This document shows, one piece after another, positions 15,921 to 24,115 of a DNA stretch of 52,617 nucleotides (within the stretch, counting starts at the first letter, position 1; the number at the start of each line of letters is the position of its first letter). Made by a program: the position numbers and the translations under genes. Under the pieces are notes generated by a model. That model ran no database searches and was not told where the DNA came from. It was given only the letters and a program-made list of their open reading frames with translations. Source of the DNA: Kiritimatiellia bacterium (GTDB lineage: Bacteria; Verrucomicrobiota; Kiritimatiellia; JAAZAB01); assembly GCA_028715905.1 (NCBI GenBank), contig JAQUQV010000009.1, forward strand, positions 1 to 52,617, given 5' to 3'.

Positions 15921-17309
15921 GTGAAACAGCGATCTAAAAAAACGCAGTTTCCGCCCGAAAGCGAAACGGTGGAATGGAAGCAGTCGCTCGGCGAATGGAA
16001 AGAAATCGTCGAAACGTGCGCTGCTTTTGCCACGGCCCAGGGCGGAACCGTCTATGTTGGCATCAGCCCGGAGGGTAAACGAGTCGGTGTTCAGATTGGC
16101 CAAGGGACGATCGAAGATATCGCCAATAAAATCAGGATCAACGCCGATCCTCCTCAATTCCCCTCCATCGCTATCTCTGGCCCAGAAAATTCGGCGGTTT
16201 TAAAGATTCATATTGAGCAGAATCCTGTAAAACCAGTCTGGGCTTTCGGACGGCCGATGAAACGAGTCGGCAGAACCAACCAGCACCTTCGGCGTGACGA
16301 ATCTCAGCGGTTGTTGGAGATTTCAACGGGACGCACATGGGACACCTTTGTCTGCAGTGAGTTCATAGACAAAGATATCAGCAAAAAGGCGGTCAAGGAA
16401 TTTCTCAGACGAGCCGGAATGAAGATGTCCACATCGGTCGAAGACGTCATGAGGAATCTCAAGCTCGTGACCCATAGTGGTTTCACCAATGCTGCCGTTC
16501 TACTGTTTGGCAAGTACCCCCAGCGTTTCTTTGTGGAAGCACAGACAAAGTGCGCCCGTTTTAAGGGCACAAGTTCTGTCCATTTCCTCGATGAACGTAC
16601 ATTGGAGGGGCCTATTCTGGAACAACTCGACAATGCCATGGCATTTGTCACCCGCAATACCCGCCAGGCAATAGTCATTACAGGCAGGCCCGAGCGTGAT
16701 ATTATTCCAGAGTATCCGGACGATGCTGTTCGCGAAGCCATTACCAACGCCCTATGTCATCGCAACTACGCCGAGGTTGGAACTATACAGGTTCGAATTT
16801 ACGATAACTGTCTTGAGGTCTGGAATCCAGGCTCTCTTCCGAATGATATCTCTGTTAGCGAGCTATATCACAAGCACCGTTCATGCCCCCGGAACATGCT
16901 ATTGGCTGGCGCTCTTTTCAGGGCACGGCTCATAGAGCATTGGGGTACGGGTACGCTTCGGATCATTGAGGCGTGCAAGAAACACAACATCAAGGTTGAA
17001 TTCGAGAACAAGGCCAGTACGTTTATCGTCCGCCTTAAACAGAGGTCTCAAAGGGTAGGGTCGCCGACCCAGTCGCCGACCCAGTCGGGCGACCCAGTCA
17101 CACGCCTGCTGTCCGCGTTGCAAACCGGTGAGTTATCTTCCGGTGAACTGCGGAACATGTTGGGCATCAAGCACAGGCCAACGTTTCGGCAAAACTATCT
17201 TCATCCGGCACTATCTTCTCATTTGATTACGCTTACCATTCCCGACAAGCCCAACAGCCGGCTTCAGAAATATCGGCTGACGGAAAAGGGTAAGGCCATG
17301 CTGTCGTAA
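15921..17309 (+). CDS. AlbA_2/HATPase_c_4 regulator-like ATP-binding protein (COG2865)
   Basis: 462 residues. The N-terminal AlbA_2 (Schlafen-like) domain is at about 14-130 (ESETVEWKQSLGEWKEIVET, FATAQGGTVYVGIS). A GHKL-type ATPase segment at about 265-350 has PDDAVREAITNALCHRNY as the N-box and IEHWGTGTLRI as a G-box. The C-terminal winged helix at about 380-462 ends in KYRLTEKGKAML. Between them is a short SPTQ tandem repeat. The family is labelled predicted transcriptional regulators, and some relatives act in defence or toxin-antitoxin settings. The start is GTG with no clear ribosome site. It heads a tight operon: the CcbP gene follows after 16 bp and the nuclease 17 bp after that. Confidence 0.85.
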   Translation: MKQRSKKTQFPPESETVEWKQSLGEWKEIVETCAAFATAQGGTVYVGISPEGKRVGVQIGQGTIEDIANKIRINADPPQFPSIAISGPENSAVLKIHIEQNPVKPVWAFGRPMKRVGRTNQHLRRDESQRLLEISTGRTWDTFVCSEFIDKDISKKAVKEFLRRAGMKMSTSVEDVMRNLKLVTHSGFTNAAVLLFGKYPQRFFVEAQTKCARFKGTSSVHFLDERTLEGPILEQLDNAMAFVTRNTRQAIVITGRPERDIIPEYPDDAVREAITNALCHRNYAEVGTIQVRIYDNCLEVWNPGSLPNDISVSELYHKHRSCPRNMLLAGALFRARLIEHWGTGTLRIIEACKKHNIKVEFENKASTFIVRLKQRSQRVGSPTQSPTQSGDPVTRLLSALQTGELSSGELRNMLGIKHRPTFRQNYLHPALSSHLITLTIPDKPNSRLQKYRLTEKGKAMLS

Positions 17310-17325
17310 TGAAAGGTGTAACACC

Positions 17326-17673
17326 ATGCCGCGCAAACAAATTCAACTCAAATGTCCCTCGCATGTTCTCAGTCAACAGCGACTGGACGAGATGATAGAA
17401 GAGGCTACGGTAGACTGTTACAACGAATCCGAACAGGTCACCGGACTGTTCACGATGCTGGAAGAAAATTTAGCTCTTCCATTTAGGACTACCTTGCTCG
17501 GCATGGAGGTCGCAGTCGAGAAAATCGATCTAAACGATGCAGAGGAAATCGTGGTGGTCTGCAAACGAGGTTCGGAGAGACAGCGGGTGCCGATCCTTGA
17601 TTTGCCTTTGCCGACTCCAAAACCGGTCGGGTCAGATTGGATTGAAGCGTATCGTGAATGGGCGAAAGGATAA
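17326..17673 (+). CDS. CcbP-like putative calcium-binding protein
   Basis: 115-residue acidic protein. The central part (EEATVDCYNESEQVTGLFTM, then EENLALPFRTTLLGMEVAVE) matches the family named after cyanobacterial CcbP, a calcium-binding regulator of heterocyst formation (PF11535). The later DLNDAEEIVVVCKRG and DWIEAYREWAKG are also typical. Outside cyanobacteria the role is unknown, and calcium binding here is only inferred. A ribosome site (GAAAGGTG) precedes the ATG. It lies between the AlbA_2 protein and the nuclease with gaps under 20 bp, so it is probably part of the same functional unit. Confidence 0.8.
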   Translation: MPRKQIQLKCPSHVLSQQRLDEMIEEATVDCYNESEQVTGLFTMLEENLALPFRTTLLGMEVAVEKIDLNDAEEIVVVCKRGSERQRVPILDLPLPTPKPVGSDWIEAYREWAKG

Positions 17674-17690
17674 AATAAATCAACAAAGCC

Positions 17691-18443
17691 ATGGATGACA
17701 ACATTCCGCAATGGGTTTTTCCTGAGCCAGACAAGTTCGGCTTCAGCGAAGGAGGAATCAAGATAGAGACTTCATACAATCGCTCAAGACCATTGGAGAT
17801 TGTGGCAGACGATCGCGAGCAACCGTCGGGCGTGATCGAACACCTGCTGTCACATGAGGTGTTCCGGGTTACCGTTCGCCGCTTGAAACTGGGCGACTAT
17901 CTGGTCGGTAATCGCGTGCTCATTGAGCGCAAAACGGTTTCCGATCTCTCGGCTTCAATCATTGACGGACGTTTATTTCGCCAGGCATGTCTCCTTGCGG
18001 AAAGCGCTTATCGTCCCCTCATGCTTATAGAAGGGCATGTTTCCGAGGGGGATGTATCCGGCGTAAGCAGAGAGGCTATTCAGGGAGCACTCATTACACT
18101 CGCCATTTTCTTGAATATTCCCTGCCTGCGTTCTTTTGATGTAAAGGAAAGCGCAAATCTAATCTATTACGCGGGGTTACAAATGCATCGCAACATCAGC
18201 CGCGGTGTATATCGGCATGGCTATCGTCCAAAACGTCGAAGAAACAGACAGCTTTTCATCCTTCAAGGGCTTCCCGGCATTGGTCCGGCCCGGGCCGAGC
18301 GGTTGCTGGAGACATTTGGCAGTATTGAGAACGTATTCCATGCCGATGTCGAAACGTTGTCACGTGTTGTTGGGATAGGACGTAAAACAGCAGAAGCCAT
18401 CAGGGAACTGGTTGGTCCTGACGTTGACCGGAATTCAGAATAG
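17691..18443 (+). CDS. ERCC4/XPF-type nuclease with C-terminal helix-hairpin-helix
   Basis: 250-residue predicted structure-specific DNA endonuclease. The nuclease motif is intact: VADDRE (residues 39-43), then GDY (68-70), IERK (78-81) and D85, the GDxnERKx3D signature that binds the metal. A (HhH)2 DNA-binding domain fills about 187-245 (LPGIGPARAERLLETFGSIE, VVGIGRKTAEAIREL). The layout equals the C-terminal half of archaeal XPF/Hef without the helicase. These enzymes cut 3'-flap or branched DNA. In bacteria such genes are uncommon and usually accessory. It is last in the operon; the ATG has AAAGGA rather far upstream. Confidence 0.9.
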   Translation: MDDNIPQWVFPEPDKFGFSEGGIKIETSYNRSRPLEIVADDREQPSGVIEHLLSHEVFRVTVRRLKLGDYLVGNRVLIERKTVSDLSASIIDGRLFRQACLLAESAYRPLMLIEGHVSEGDVSGVSREAIQGALITLAIFLNIPCLRSFDVKESANLIYYAGLQMHRNISRGVYRHGYRPKRRRNRQLFILQGLPGIGPARAERLLETFGSIENVFHADVETLSRVVGIGRKTAEAIRELVGPDVDRNSE

Positions 18444-18867
18444 AAAAGTGTGTTATCGTTGAAGCATCAGTGAGTAAGGAGCAAACTGATTGTTCAGTAT
18501 GACGCCAGAGAGATTCTCGATGGCGTGAGCAGTCGCGAATCTATCCGAAACGAGAAACAGCAAGAGGAGATATAGACATGCGAATTACAGCCTGCCGCAG
18601 ACAGTATCTATCAGATCACAGTTCTACGAACTATCTGTTCCAAAGCGGGCTCTGCCCGCAACCCAATGTTATTAATGCTTCCTTCCCCATGTGGTGCGAA
18701 TTTGGTTCGAAAAAGGCGGCGGCGATTCCGGCTCATCTGGCCCGTTGCCGCCCTCGCGCATACACGAGTATAGCGCTTCGCGCGGCGCCGGCCCATCTGA
18801 ACCGGACTGGCCTTTCTTTTTCGAATCCGGCTCCGCCGGAAGCCAAATTCGCCCCACGCTTGCATCG
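18444..18867. other. Non-coding stretch containing a long imperfect inverted repeat
   Basis: No gene is supported. From about 18686 to 18870 the sequence folds back on itself: GTGCGAATTTGG and TTCGAAAAAG on the left recur as reverse complements on the right (TTTTTCGAA, CCAAATTCGCCCC), with the centre near 18775 (GCATAC-ACGA-GTAT). Both strands are therefore open over this stretch, which explains several misleading reading frames. Confidence 0.65.
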
Positions 18868-19653
18868 GGCTTCGCTCTGCGCTACGCCCGAGTTCAGACT
18901 TTCTCTGTTGCTTCTTCCAATGAACGCAAGGAAGCCATTGCCCATCAACGCCAACGCGACTTGGGCATCAAACACGGTCTCATCGGCGTCTGGTCCTGCG
19001 TCGAAGCCTGTTCCTCTTTCCGCGCCCACTATGACGCCCAGGCCGGTTTCCCTCAGCCGCGGCATCTCTTTTCCCGCTGCAAACATCTTTACTTTTATTA
19101 CGACCATCCCCTCTTCGGCTTTATGAGTGTCCGCCTCCAAACCTGGTTTCCCTACGGCATTCAGATCGCATTCAACAACCGCTTCATGGATCAAATGGCT
19201 GCCGTTAAAGACACGCAACCCTTCCGCCAAATCCTTGATGCTCTCTCAAAACCACGCCTTCAAAACTCCCGCCGTATCCGCTCCCTGGAAATAACCGGCA
19301 AAGACCGGGAATTCCTTCAGGCCTTGTCCGATCCGAAGTTTGCCGTCTCCGGCCTGACCAATAAAGACCTGCGTCAAATACTCCGCCTTACCCCCTGGGC
19401 CAAGGGCGGATCCGAAAAACAGCTTTCCGCCCGCATCAGCCGCCATTTGCGCCTTATGCGCGAGCACGGCCTCATCCGCAAAATGCCCAACCAGCGCCGT
19501 TATCTTCTCACTTCCTCAGGCCAAATATTAACCACCGCGCATATATTTCATCCCACATCATCCTTACCCGGCATTCTTTTCTTGCTTCTCATCACGGCTT
19601 TTGACATTTCAGGTGCTATCAAATACAGTTGCCGCTTTTGGCGGCCTAATTGA
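18868..19653 (+). pseudogene. Conserved hypothetical protein with a large internal deletion
   Basis: The first part (NERKEAIAHQRQRDLGIKHG, GVWSCVEACSSF, CKHLYFYYDHPLFGFMSVRL, TWFPYGIQIAFNNR) and the last part (KDTQPFRQILDAL, FAVSGLTNKDLRQIL, RLMREHGLIRKMPNQRRYLL) belong to one uncharacterised bacterial family that I recall as having about 200 more residues between them. The join is near 19201 and stays in frame, so a shortened protein could be made. The upstream codons come from the inverted repeat and are not a natural N-terminus. The last twenty codons are encoded by the dispersed 21-bp repeat. I cannot assign a function. The winged-helix-like C-terminus suggests DNA binding. Confidence 0.6.
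19616..19645. repeat. Dispersed 21-bp repeat, copy 2, with GC hairpin
   Basis: Positions 19616-19636 equal 8513-8533. The following GCCGC-TTTT-GGCGGC forms a tight stem-loop. It lies just outside the right 209-bp repeat. Confidence 0.75.
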
Positions 19654-19862
19654 AAGTCGCCGTCGTGCATAGAGAGCAGGACATAAACGCAGTATTGGAG
19701 CTTGGCGGGCATGTTTCAAATAATACGGTTGGATTGGGTAGAAAGCAATCCTTGTTTCTAGCGAAGCGGGAGGAGAATCATGGGAAGAAGAGACAGTGAA
19801 GCAGAACCTTCGGTTCACTTCACCGCCACACAGTGAACTTCGTTCTACTGTGTGGCTCCGCG
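19654..19862. repeat. 209-bp direct repeat, right copy, ending inside tRNA-Asn
   Basis: Partner of 15025-15233. Its last ten bases are the 3' end of the intact tRNA-Asn gene. Only the first twenty codons of the GIY-YIG gene are present here, ending at 19654. Confidence 0.92.
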
Positions 19863-19927
19863 AGCAGGGCTCGAACCTGCAACCTAGTGGTTAACAGCCA
19901 CCCGCTCTACCATTGAGCTATCGCGGA
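19853..19927 (-). tRNA. tRNA-Asn (anticodon GTT)
   Basis: Acceptor TCCGCGA pairs with TCGCGGA, discriminator G, CCA encoded. D-arm GCTCAATGGTAGAGC, anticodon loop CTGTTAA with GTT, T-arm GCAGGTTCGAGCCCTGC. Its 3' end is duplicated at 15222-15233, making it a likely past integration site. With its G34 it is a target of queuosine modification, for which queC/E/D are present in the window. Confidence 0.97.
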
Positions 19928-19986
19928 ATCAGAAATCGCGTCATCAACGTAACATGCAAACAAGAGTTGTCAAGCCCGAAAATGAA

Positions 19987-20015
19987 TTGACTTTTCACGA
20001 CGGACAAATTAACTT
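19987..20015 (+). promoter_or_regulatory. Candidate promoter for mraY-murD
   Basis: TTGACT and TAACTT separated by 17 bases, 18 bp before the mraY start. It would give mraY its own promoter, in keeping with its separation from the rest of the division cluster. Confidence 0.45.
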
Positions 20016-20033
20016 GCATCCGGGTAAGTTGTC

Positions 20034-21146
20034 ATGTTTTATTATTTGCATTTATTGTCGGATTATGTCTCCTACCTGCGGGTATTTCAGTATATCTCCG
20101 TCCGCGTCGTGGCCGCGGCCGGGACAGCTTTCCTGCTAAGCCTTTTGCTCGGGCCTGTTTTCATCCGCCGTTTGACAAACGTGTGCTGCGGCAATGAGAC
20201 CCGTTATCGGAGCGATTTGCCCGTCTTGGACACGGTGCACGGGGAAGCGAAAAAGAGGACGCCCACCATGGGGGGGCTGCTCATCATCAGCGCCATTCTG
20301 CTTGCGTCCCTGCTCTGGGCGGTGCCAACCAACCCGCTGGTGTTGATAACCTTGGCGACCATGTGTTACATGGGATTGATCGGATTCAAAGACGACTATC
20401 TTAAAACGGCCGGGCGCGATGCCCGCGGCCTGAGCTCGCGGCGGAAGCTGTTTCTTCAGGCGGGCTGGGCCGCTCTGCTGGCTTTGTTTCTTTTTGTCAT
20501 TCCCGACACGCGTGATTTTGCCAGGCAATTGATGGTCCCGTTGTTGAAAACGCCGCTGGCGGCGGAACTGCCTTTCCTCGCGGCGGGTTTGTTTATCATG
20601 CTGGTGATTGTCGGTTCCAGCAACGCGGTGAATCTTACCGATGGCCTGGATGGGCTGGCCATCGGGTGTGTTTGCACGGTAACCTTTGCCTTTGCGGTCA
20701 TGGCGTATGTGGCCGGGCATGTCAATCTTGCGGGCTATCTGCAGGTTCCCTATATCGCCGGCGCCGGCGAGCTCACGGTTTTTTGCGGGGCGGTTCTGGG
20801 CGCCGGGCTCGGGTTTCTCTGGTTTAATTGTCATCCCGCGTTGATTTTTATGGGGGACACGGGCAGTCTGGCGCTTGGCGGCGCCCTGGGCTGTGTGGCC
20901 GTTCTCATCAAACATGAACTGGCGCTTTTGATTGTCGGCGGCATTTTTGTGCTGGAGGCCATGAGCGTGATTCTGCAGGTGGGTTGCTTCAAGCTCACCG
21001 GGAAACGCATCTTTTCCTGCGCGCCTCTGCACCATCACTTTGAGCTTAAAAAACCCGCCTGGAGCGAGACCCAGGTAACCGTGCGTTTCTGGATTGTTTC
21101 CGCGATTTTCGCCCTGCTGGGCATTCTGCTGCTGAAGATGCGGTAA
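20034..21146 (+). CDS. mraY: Phospho-N-acetylmuramoyl-pentapeptide transferase
   Basis: Integral membrane enzyme that transfers phospho-MurNAc-pentapeptide from UDP to undecaprenyl phosphate, making lipid I at the cytoplasmic face. The 370-residue length is normal, with about ten membrane helices. Diagnostic segments are KKRTPTMGGLLI, the metal site GFKDDYLK, NAVNLTDGLDGLA, FMGDTGSLALGGALG and the APLHHHFEL loop. It is followed by murD after 113 bp; the usual neighbours murE and murF upstream are replaced by tRNA-Asn and the accessory island. Confidence 0.97.
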   Translation: MFYYLHLLSDYVSYLRVFQYISVRVVAAAGTAFLLSLLLGPVFIRRLTNVCCGNETRYRSDLPVLDTVHGEAKKRTPTMGGLLIISAILLASLLWAVPTNPLVLITLATMCYMGLIGFKDDYLKTAGRDARGLSSRRKLFLQAGWAALLALFLFVIPDTRDFARQLMVPLLKTPLAAELPFLAAGLFIMLVIVGSSNAVNLTDGLDGLAIGCVCTVTFAFAVMAYVAGHVNLAGYLQVPYIAGAGELTVFCGAVLGAGLGFLWFNCHPALIFMGDTGSLALGGALGCVAVLIKHELALLIVGGIFVLEAMSVILQVGCFKLTGKRIFSCAPLHHHFELKKPAWSETQVTVRFWIVSAIFALLGILLLKMR

Positions 21147-21259
21147 GCATGCGCGAAGCGTGAAACGCATGAATGGAAAAATATTTCATCAAATGAGTTT
21201 TACGAATTACGCTTCTTTTGCCTGCCTCGTTCGGGGCCGCCGACAATCTAAAATCGTAA

Positions 21260-22651
21260 ATGGCAAATGATCAATGTAAATCCGTCCTGATCCTGGGATT
21301 GGCCGCCAGCGGCGAAGCCGCCGCGCGCCTCTTGCTGGCCGAAGGGCGCAAAGTTACGGTTCTGGACGGGAAAAACACCCCGGAAATCAGGGGCCGCGCT
21401 GGTAAAATCCAAAAATACGGCGCGGTTGTTTTTGCCGGCGCGTCAAAAATTCCGGACGGTGATTTTGAACTTTGCGTGGTCAGCCCGGGCGTGCGCCCGG
21501 ATTCGCCGGTTTTGAAGGAGATTGTTTCCCGGGGCATTCCCGTCCTGCCCGAATTTGAACTGGGCTGGCTGCGCGCCAAATGCCCGGTAATTGCCGTTAC
21601 CGGTTCAAACGGCAAAAGCACCCTTGTGAAATTATGCGCGGAGACCATGCGGCTGGTGGGCCTGAAAACCTTTGCCGCCGGCAATTACGGGCCGCCGGTT
21701 TCGCAAATCGTCCTTGACCATCCCGCGCTTGATTGGCTGGTGATTGAAGTCAGTTCGTTTCAACTGGAGACGGCCCGCAATTTCCATCCCGATATAGGGG
21801 TTCTTTTGAACGTCTTTCCGAACCACCTGGACCGGCACCATGATTTGCGCAGCTATACCGCCGCCAAGGCGCGCCTCTTTGCGCGGATGACGGATAAACA
21901 CCGGGCGGTTGTGAATGAAAATAATTTGTCCGAAATAAACGGGATGCTCGGCGGGAAACTGCGGCTGGTTTCATTCGGCCTGTCGGCGGAAGCCGATTGG
22001 TTTTTTCGCGAAAATTTTGTCGGCACGCGGTTCTCCGATCAAAAGGTACAACTGGAGAACACCGTTTTTGCCAACGAAATCATGGGGCAGGCCGCGGCTG
22101 CGGCCGCGGCCGTCATGGCGGCCTGCAAAATTCCATTTTCCTGCCTGGAACGCGCGGCCCGTGATTTTAAACCTTTGCCGCACCGCCTGGAAAGCGTGGG
22201 TATGTTGCGCGGTGTGCGTTTTGTGGATGATTCCAAGGCGACCAATGCGGCGGCCTTGGCGGCGGCTTTAAAAATAACGGCGGGCAAGGTGCGCCTGATC
22301 GCCGGCGGCCTGCCGAAAAATGAATCTTATGCGCCGCTCAAGCCGCTTCTGGCCGAAAAAGCGAGCGGAGTGTATTTGATCGGCCAGGCGGCCGGGGAAA
22401 TGGGAACGGCATGGGGGGAGACGGTTGCCTGCCGCATTTGCGGCACGCTTGAAAAGGCGGCGGCGGAAGCGTGGCGCGAGGCGGTTCCCGGCGAAACGAT
22501 TCTGCTTTCTCCGGCCTGCGCCAGCTTTGACCAGTTCCGCAGTTTTGAAGAGCGCGGCCGGCGCTTCCGGCAATTTTATGATTCGCTGGCGGCCGAACAG
22601 GCGGGCCGGGAAGCCAAGCCGGCGCCCGGCGCTAAAAAGCAAGGCGTTTGA
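21260..22651 (+). CDS. murD: UDP-N-acetylmuramoyl-L-alanine--D-glutamate ligase
   Basis: Cytoplasmic Mur ligase adding D-Glu to UDP-MurNAc-L-Ala with ATP. 463 residues. The N-terminal Rossmann-like domain starts SVLILGLAASGEAAARLL; the ATP loop is VTGSNGKSTLVKL; the central domain has VIEVSSFQLET and NVFPNHLDRH; the C-terminal domain contains PHRLESVG, FVDDSKATN and LLSPACASFDQF. No strong ribosome site precedes the ATG. The last 20 bp overlap the convergent MGMT gene. ftsW and murG, the usual next genes, are absent. Confidence 0.96.
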   Translation: MANDQCKSVLILGLAASGEAAARLLLAEGRKVTVLDGKNTPEIRGRAGKIQKYGAVVFAGASKIPDGDFELCVVSPGVRPDSPVLKEIVSRGIPVLPEFELGWLRAKCPVIAVTGSNGKSTLVKLCAETMRLVGLKTFAAGNYGPPVSQIVLDHPALDWLVIEVSSFQLETARNFHPDIGVLLNVFPNHLDRHHDLRSYTAAKARLFARMTDKHRAVVNENNLSEINGMLGGKLRLVSFGLSAEADWFFRENFVGTRFSDQKVQLENTVFANEIMGQAAAAAAAVMAACKIPFSCLERAARDFKPLPHRLESVGMLRGVRFVDDSKATNAAALAAALKITAGKVRLIAGGLPKNESYAPLKPLLAEKASGVYLIGQAAGEMGTAWGETVACRICGTLEKAAAEAWREAVPGETILLSPACASFDQFRSFEERGRRFRQFYDSLAAEQAGREAKPAPGAKKQGV

Positions 22652-22991
22652 CAATTCGGCCCGGTTCCGCCAATCGGCCGCGCCGGAATTTGATTCCTTC
22701 CGCCTTCAGTAAATCCAGTTTCCGCCTCAGGGCCGCGCCGTGTCTTTTGCCCCGGAAACCGCCCGGGGTCAGGTCCGCGGCAATGACCCGGTGGCAGGGG
22801 ACTTCCGGCGCAAAGGGATTGCGTTTCAAGGCCTGGCCGACGGCGCGGGGCGAGGCGCAATGGATGTGGCCGGCGATAATTTTATATGTTGTTACGCGGC
22901 CGCGCGGGATTTTTTTTACCGCTTCATAAACGCGCATTTGAAAACGGGTTATTCCGCCGGGGCGGAACGAATGAATATTGTTATCGTTCAT
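22632..22991 (-). CDS. MGMT-family DNA alkyltransferase (catalytic domain only)
   Basis: 119-residue protein equal to the C-terminal domain of O6-methylguanine-DNA methyltransferase. It carries the helix-turn-helix region PRGRVTTYKIIAGHIHCASP with RAVGQALKRNP, and the active site PCHRVI with the accepting Cys, so it is catalytically plausible and not an Atl1-type Trp variant. Repair would be stoichiometric: one alkyl group per protein. The N-terminal domain of Ada/Ogt is missing, which is normal for this short class. Its 3' end overlaps murD by 20 bp in convergent orientation. Confidence 0.9.
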   Translation of the reverse strand: MNDNNIHSFRPGGITRFQMRVYEAVKKIPRGRVTTYKIIAGHIHCASPRAVGQALKRNPFAPEVPCHRVIAADLTPGGFRGKRHGAALRRKLDLLKAEGIKFRRGRLAEPGRIVKRLAF

Positions 22992-23106
22992 GGTTATGCG
23001 CGCCGACCATGTTTTGCCGGAAAGAGGCGGGGGCCAATTCCTTGTTTTCCGCGGGCCGCCTGTTTATTGTCCGCGGCCGGGCCGTTTTGCGGTTTGTGCG
23101 TATGGC

Positions 23107-24075
23107 TCATTTCAACCGCAAACAGGTCGGGGATGCGCTTGAATTTTGCGCGGCAAAATCGGGGTTAATTTTTTCCAGCGACACATTGCCGGAAAAGATT
23201 GTCATGAGGCCGCACTGCGCGCAGTCAAATAAAAGCGCGCCTTCCGCATTAAGGCCTTTGATTGCGCCTCGGTGCGTTTTTCCCGTGGCATGCAGGTTGA
23301 CCGTTGCGTCCCGGTATGCCAGCCGTTCGTTTATTTGCCCGGCAATCGGAGCGAAGCCGCCGGTTTTGAACAGAAGAAAGAGAGGCATAATGGCGTCCAG
23401 CAATTCGTCAAGGATTTCCCGCAGGTCCGCCGCGCGCCCGGTTTCCGCCGCGAAAGATGTGGCCGGCGCATCCATGGCGGCTGGGGCGCCCGGCGAGCTG
23501 TTTATGTTGATCCCCACTCCCACCACCATGGAATCGGCGGCGCCGGCGGCCGCGCCGCGTTTCGCGGTTTCGCATAAAATTCCGCAGATTTTTTTACCGG
23601 AGACCAGCACGTCGTTGGGCCATTTGACAACCGGCTGAAGGCCGCGGGACTGCAGGACGCGGCAGACGGCCAGCGCCGTTACCTGGGTTAGGTTGGGATA
23701 ACGCGCGCCGGGTATGTTTTCCAGCGGCAGGATGAATGAAAAACAGAGGTCTTTCCCCGGTTCCGAAATCCACTTTCTTTCAAACTTTCCGCGCCCGCCG
23801 GTTTGGTTTATGGCCCAGACCGCGCTGTAGTCCGGGAAGGAATTCAGGCTGGTTTTCAGGAAGGTGTTGGTGGATGCGAGCGAATCGTAGACAAAAACAC
23901 GGAACGGCTCCCGGTAAAAATCCGGCCGGCGGCCGGCCGGCGGCGCGAAACTCCGCGCCGGATCGCCGTCTGTCCTGACGGAGCGCTCTGATTCCCTGTT
24001 CACGGACGGCATTAAAACAAAAACGCGCGCCGGGATCAATATTCGCTTCCTGTTTTTTTTACATCTGTCATTCAA
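23107..24075 (-). CDS. birA: Biotin--[acetyl-CoA-carboxylase] ligase
   Basis: Attaches biotin to the biotin-carboxyl-carrier protein via biotinyl-AMP. The catalytic domain is clear: DSLASTNTFLKT, the adenylate-binding loop TGGRGKFERKWIS (GRGxxxxxW), VVKWPNDVLVSGKKICGILC with the catalytic Lys, then VVGVGININ and the SH3-like C-terminal domain. No N-terminal DNA-binding winged helix is present, so it is a non-repressor (monofunctional) type. The N-terminal 60 residues are unusual and rich in Arg; a start at 24012 is an alternative. It is divergent from rpe with a 40-bp gap. Confidence 0.93.
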   Translation of the reverse strand: MNDRCKKNRKRILIPARVFVLMPSVNRESERSVRTDGDPARSFAPPAGRRPDFYREPFRVFVYDSLASTNTFLKTSLNSFPDYSAVWAINQTGGRGKFERKWISEPGKDLCFSFILPLENIPGARYPNLTQVTALAVCRVLQSRGLQPVVKWPNDVLVSGKKICGILCETAKRGAAAGAADSMVVGVGININSSPGAPAAMDAPATSFAAETGRAADLREILDELLDAIMPLFLLFKTGGFAPIAGQINERLAYRDATVNLHATGKTHRGAIKGLNAEGALLFDCAQCGLMTIFSGNVSLEKINPDFAAQNSSASPTCLRLK

Positions 24076-24115
24076 GATTGCGCCCGCGGAGGCGTTCTGT
24101 TATGCTTCCGCCCTT

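Noticed and set aside
17060-17095. SPTQ tandem repeat as a frameshift or phase-variation site
   Set aside because: The repeat is in frame with only two full units; no evidence of slippage.
18578-19126. A long plus-strand reading frame across the fold-back region
   Set aside because: The real protein similarity lies in a different frame (18868-19653); this frame has no recognisable motifs.
15025-19862. Target-site duplication of an ordinary transposon
   Set aside because: 209 bp is far too long for a transposase-made duplication, the copies differ at several positions and no transposase is present.
20136-21170. A 344-codon minus-strand frame opposite mraY
   Set aside because: Low-complexity composition rich in Gln, Arg and His, typical of an antisense shadow in GC-rich coding DNA.
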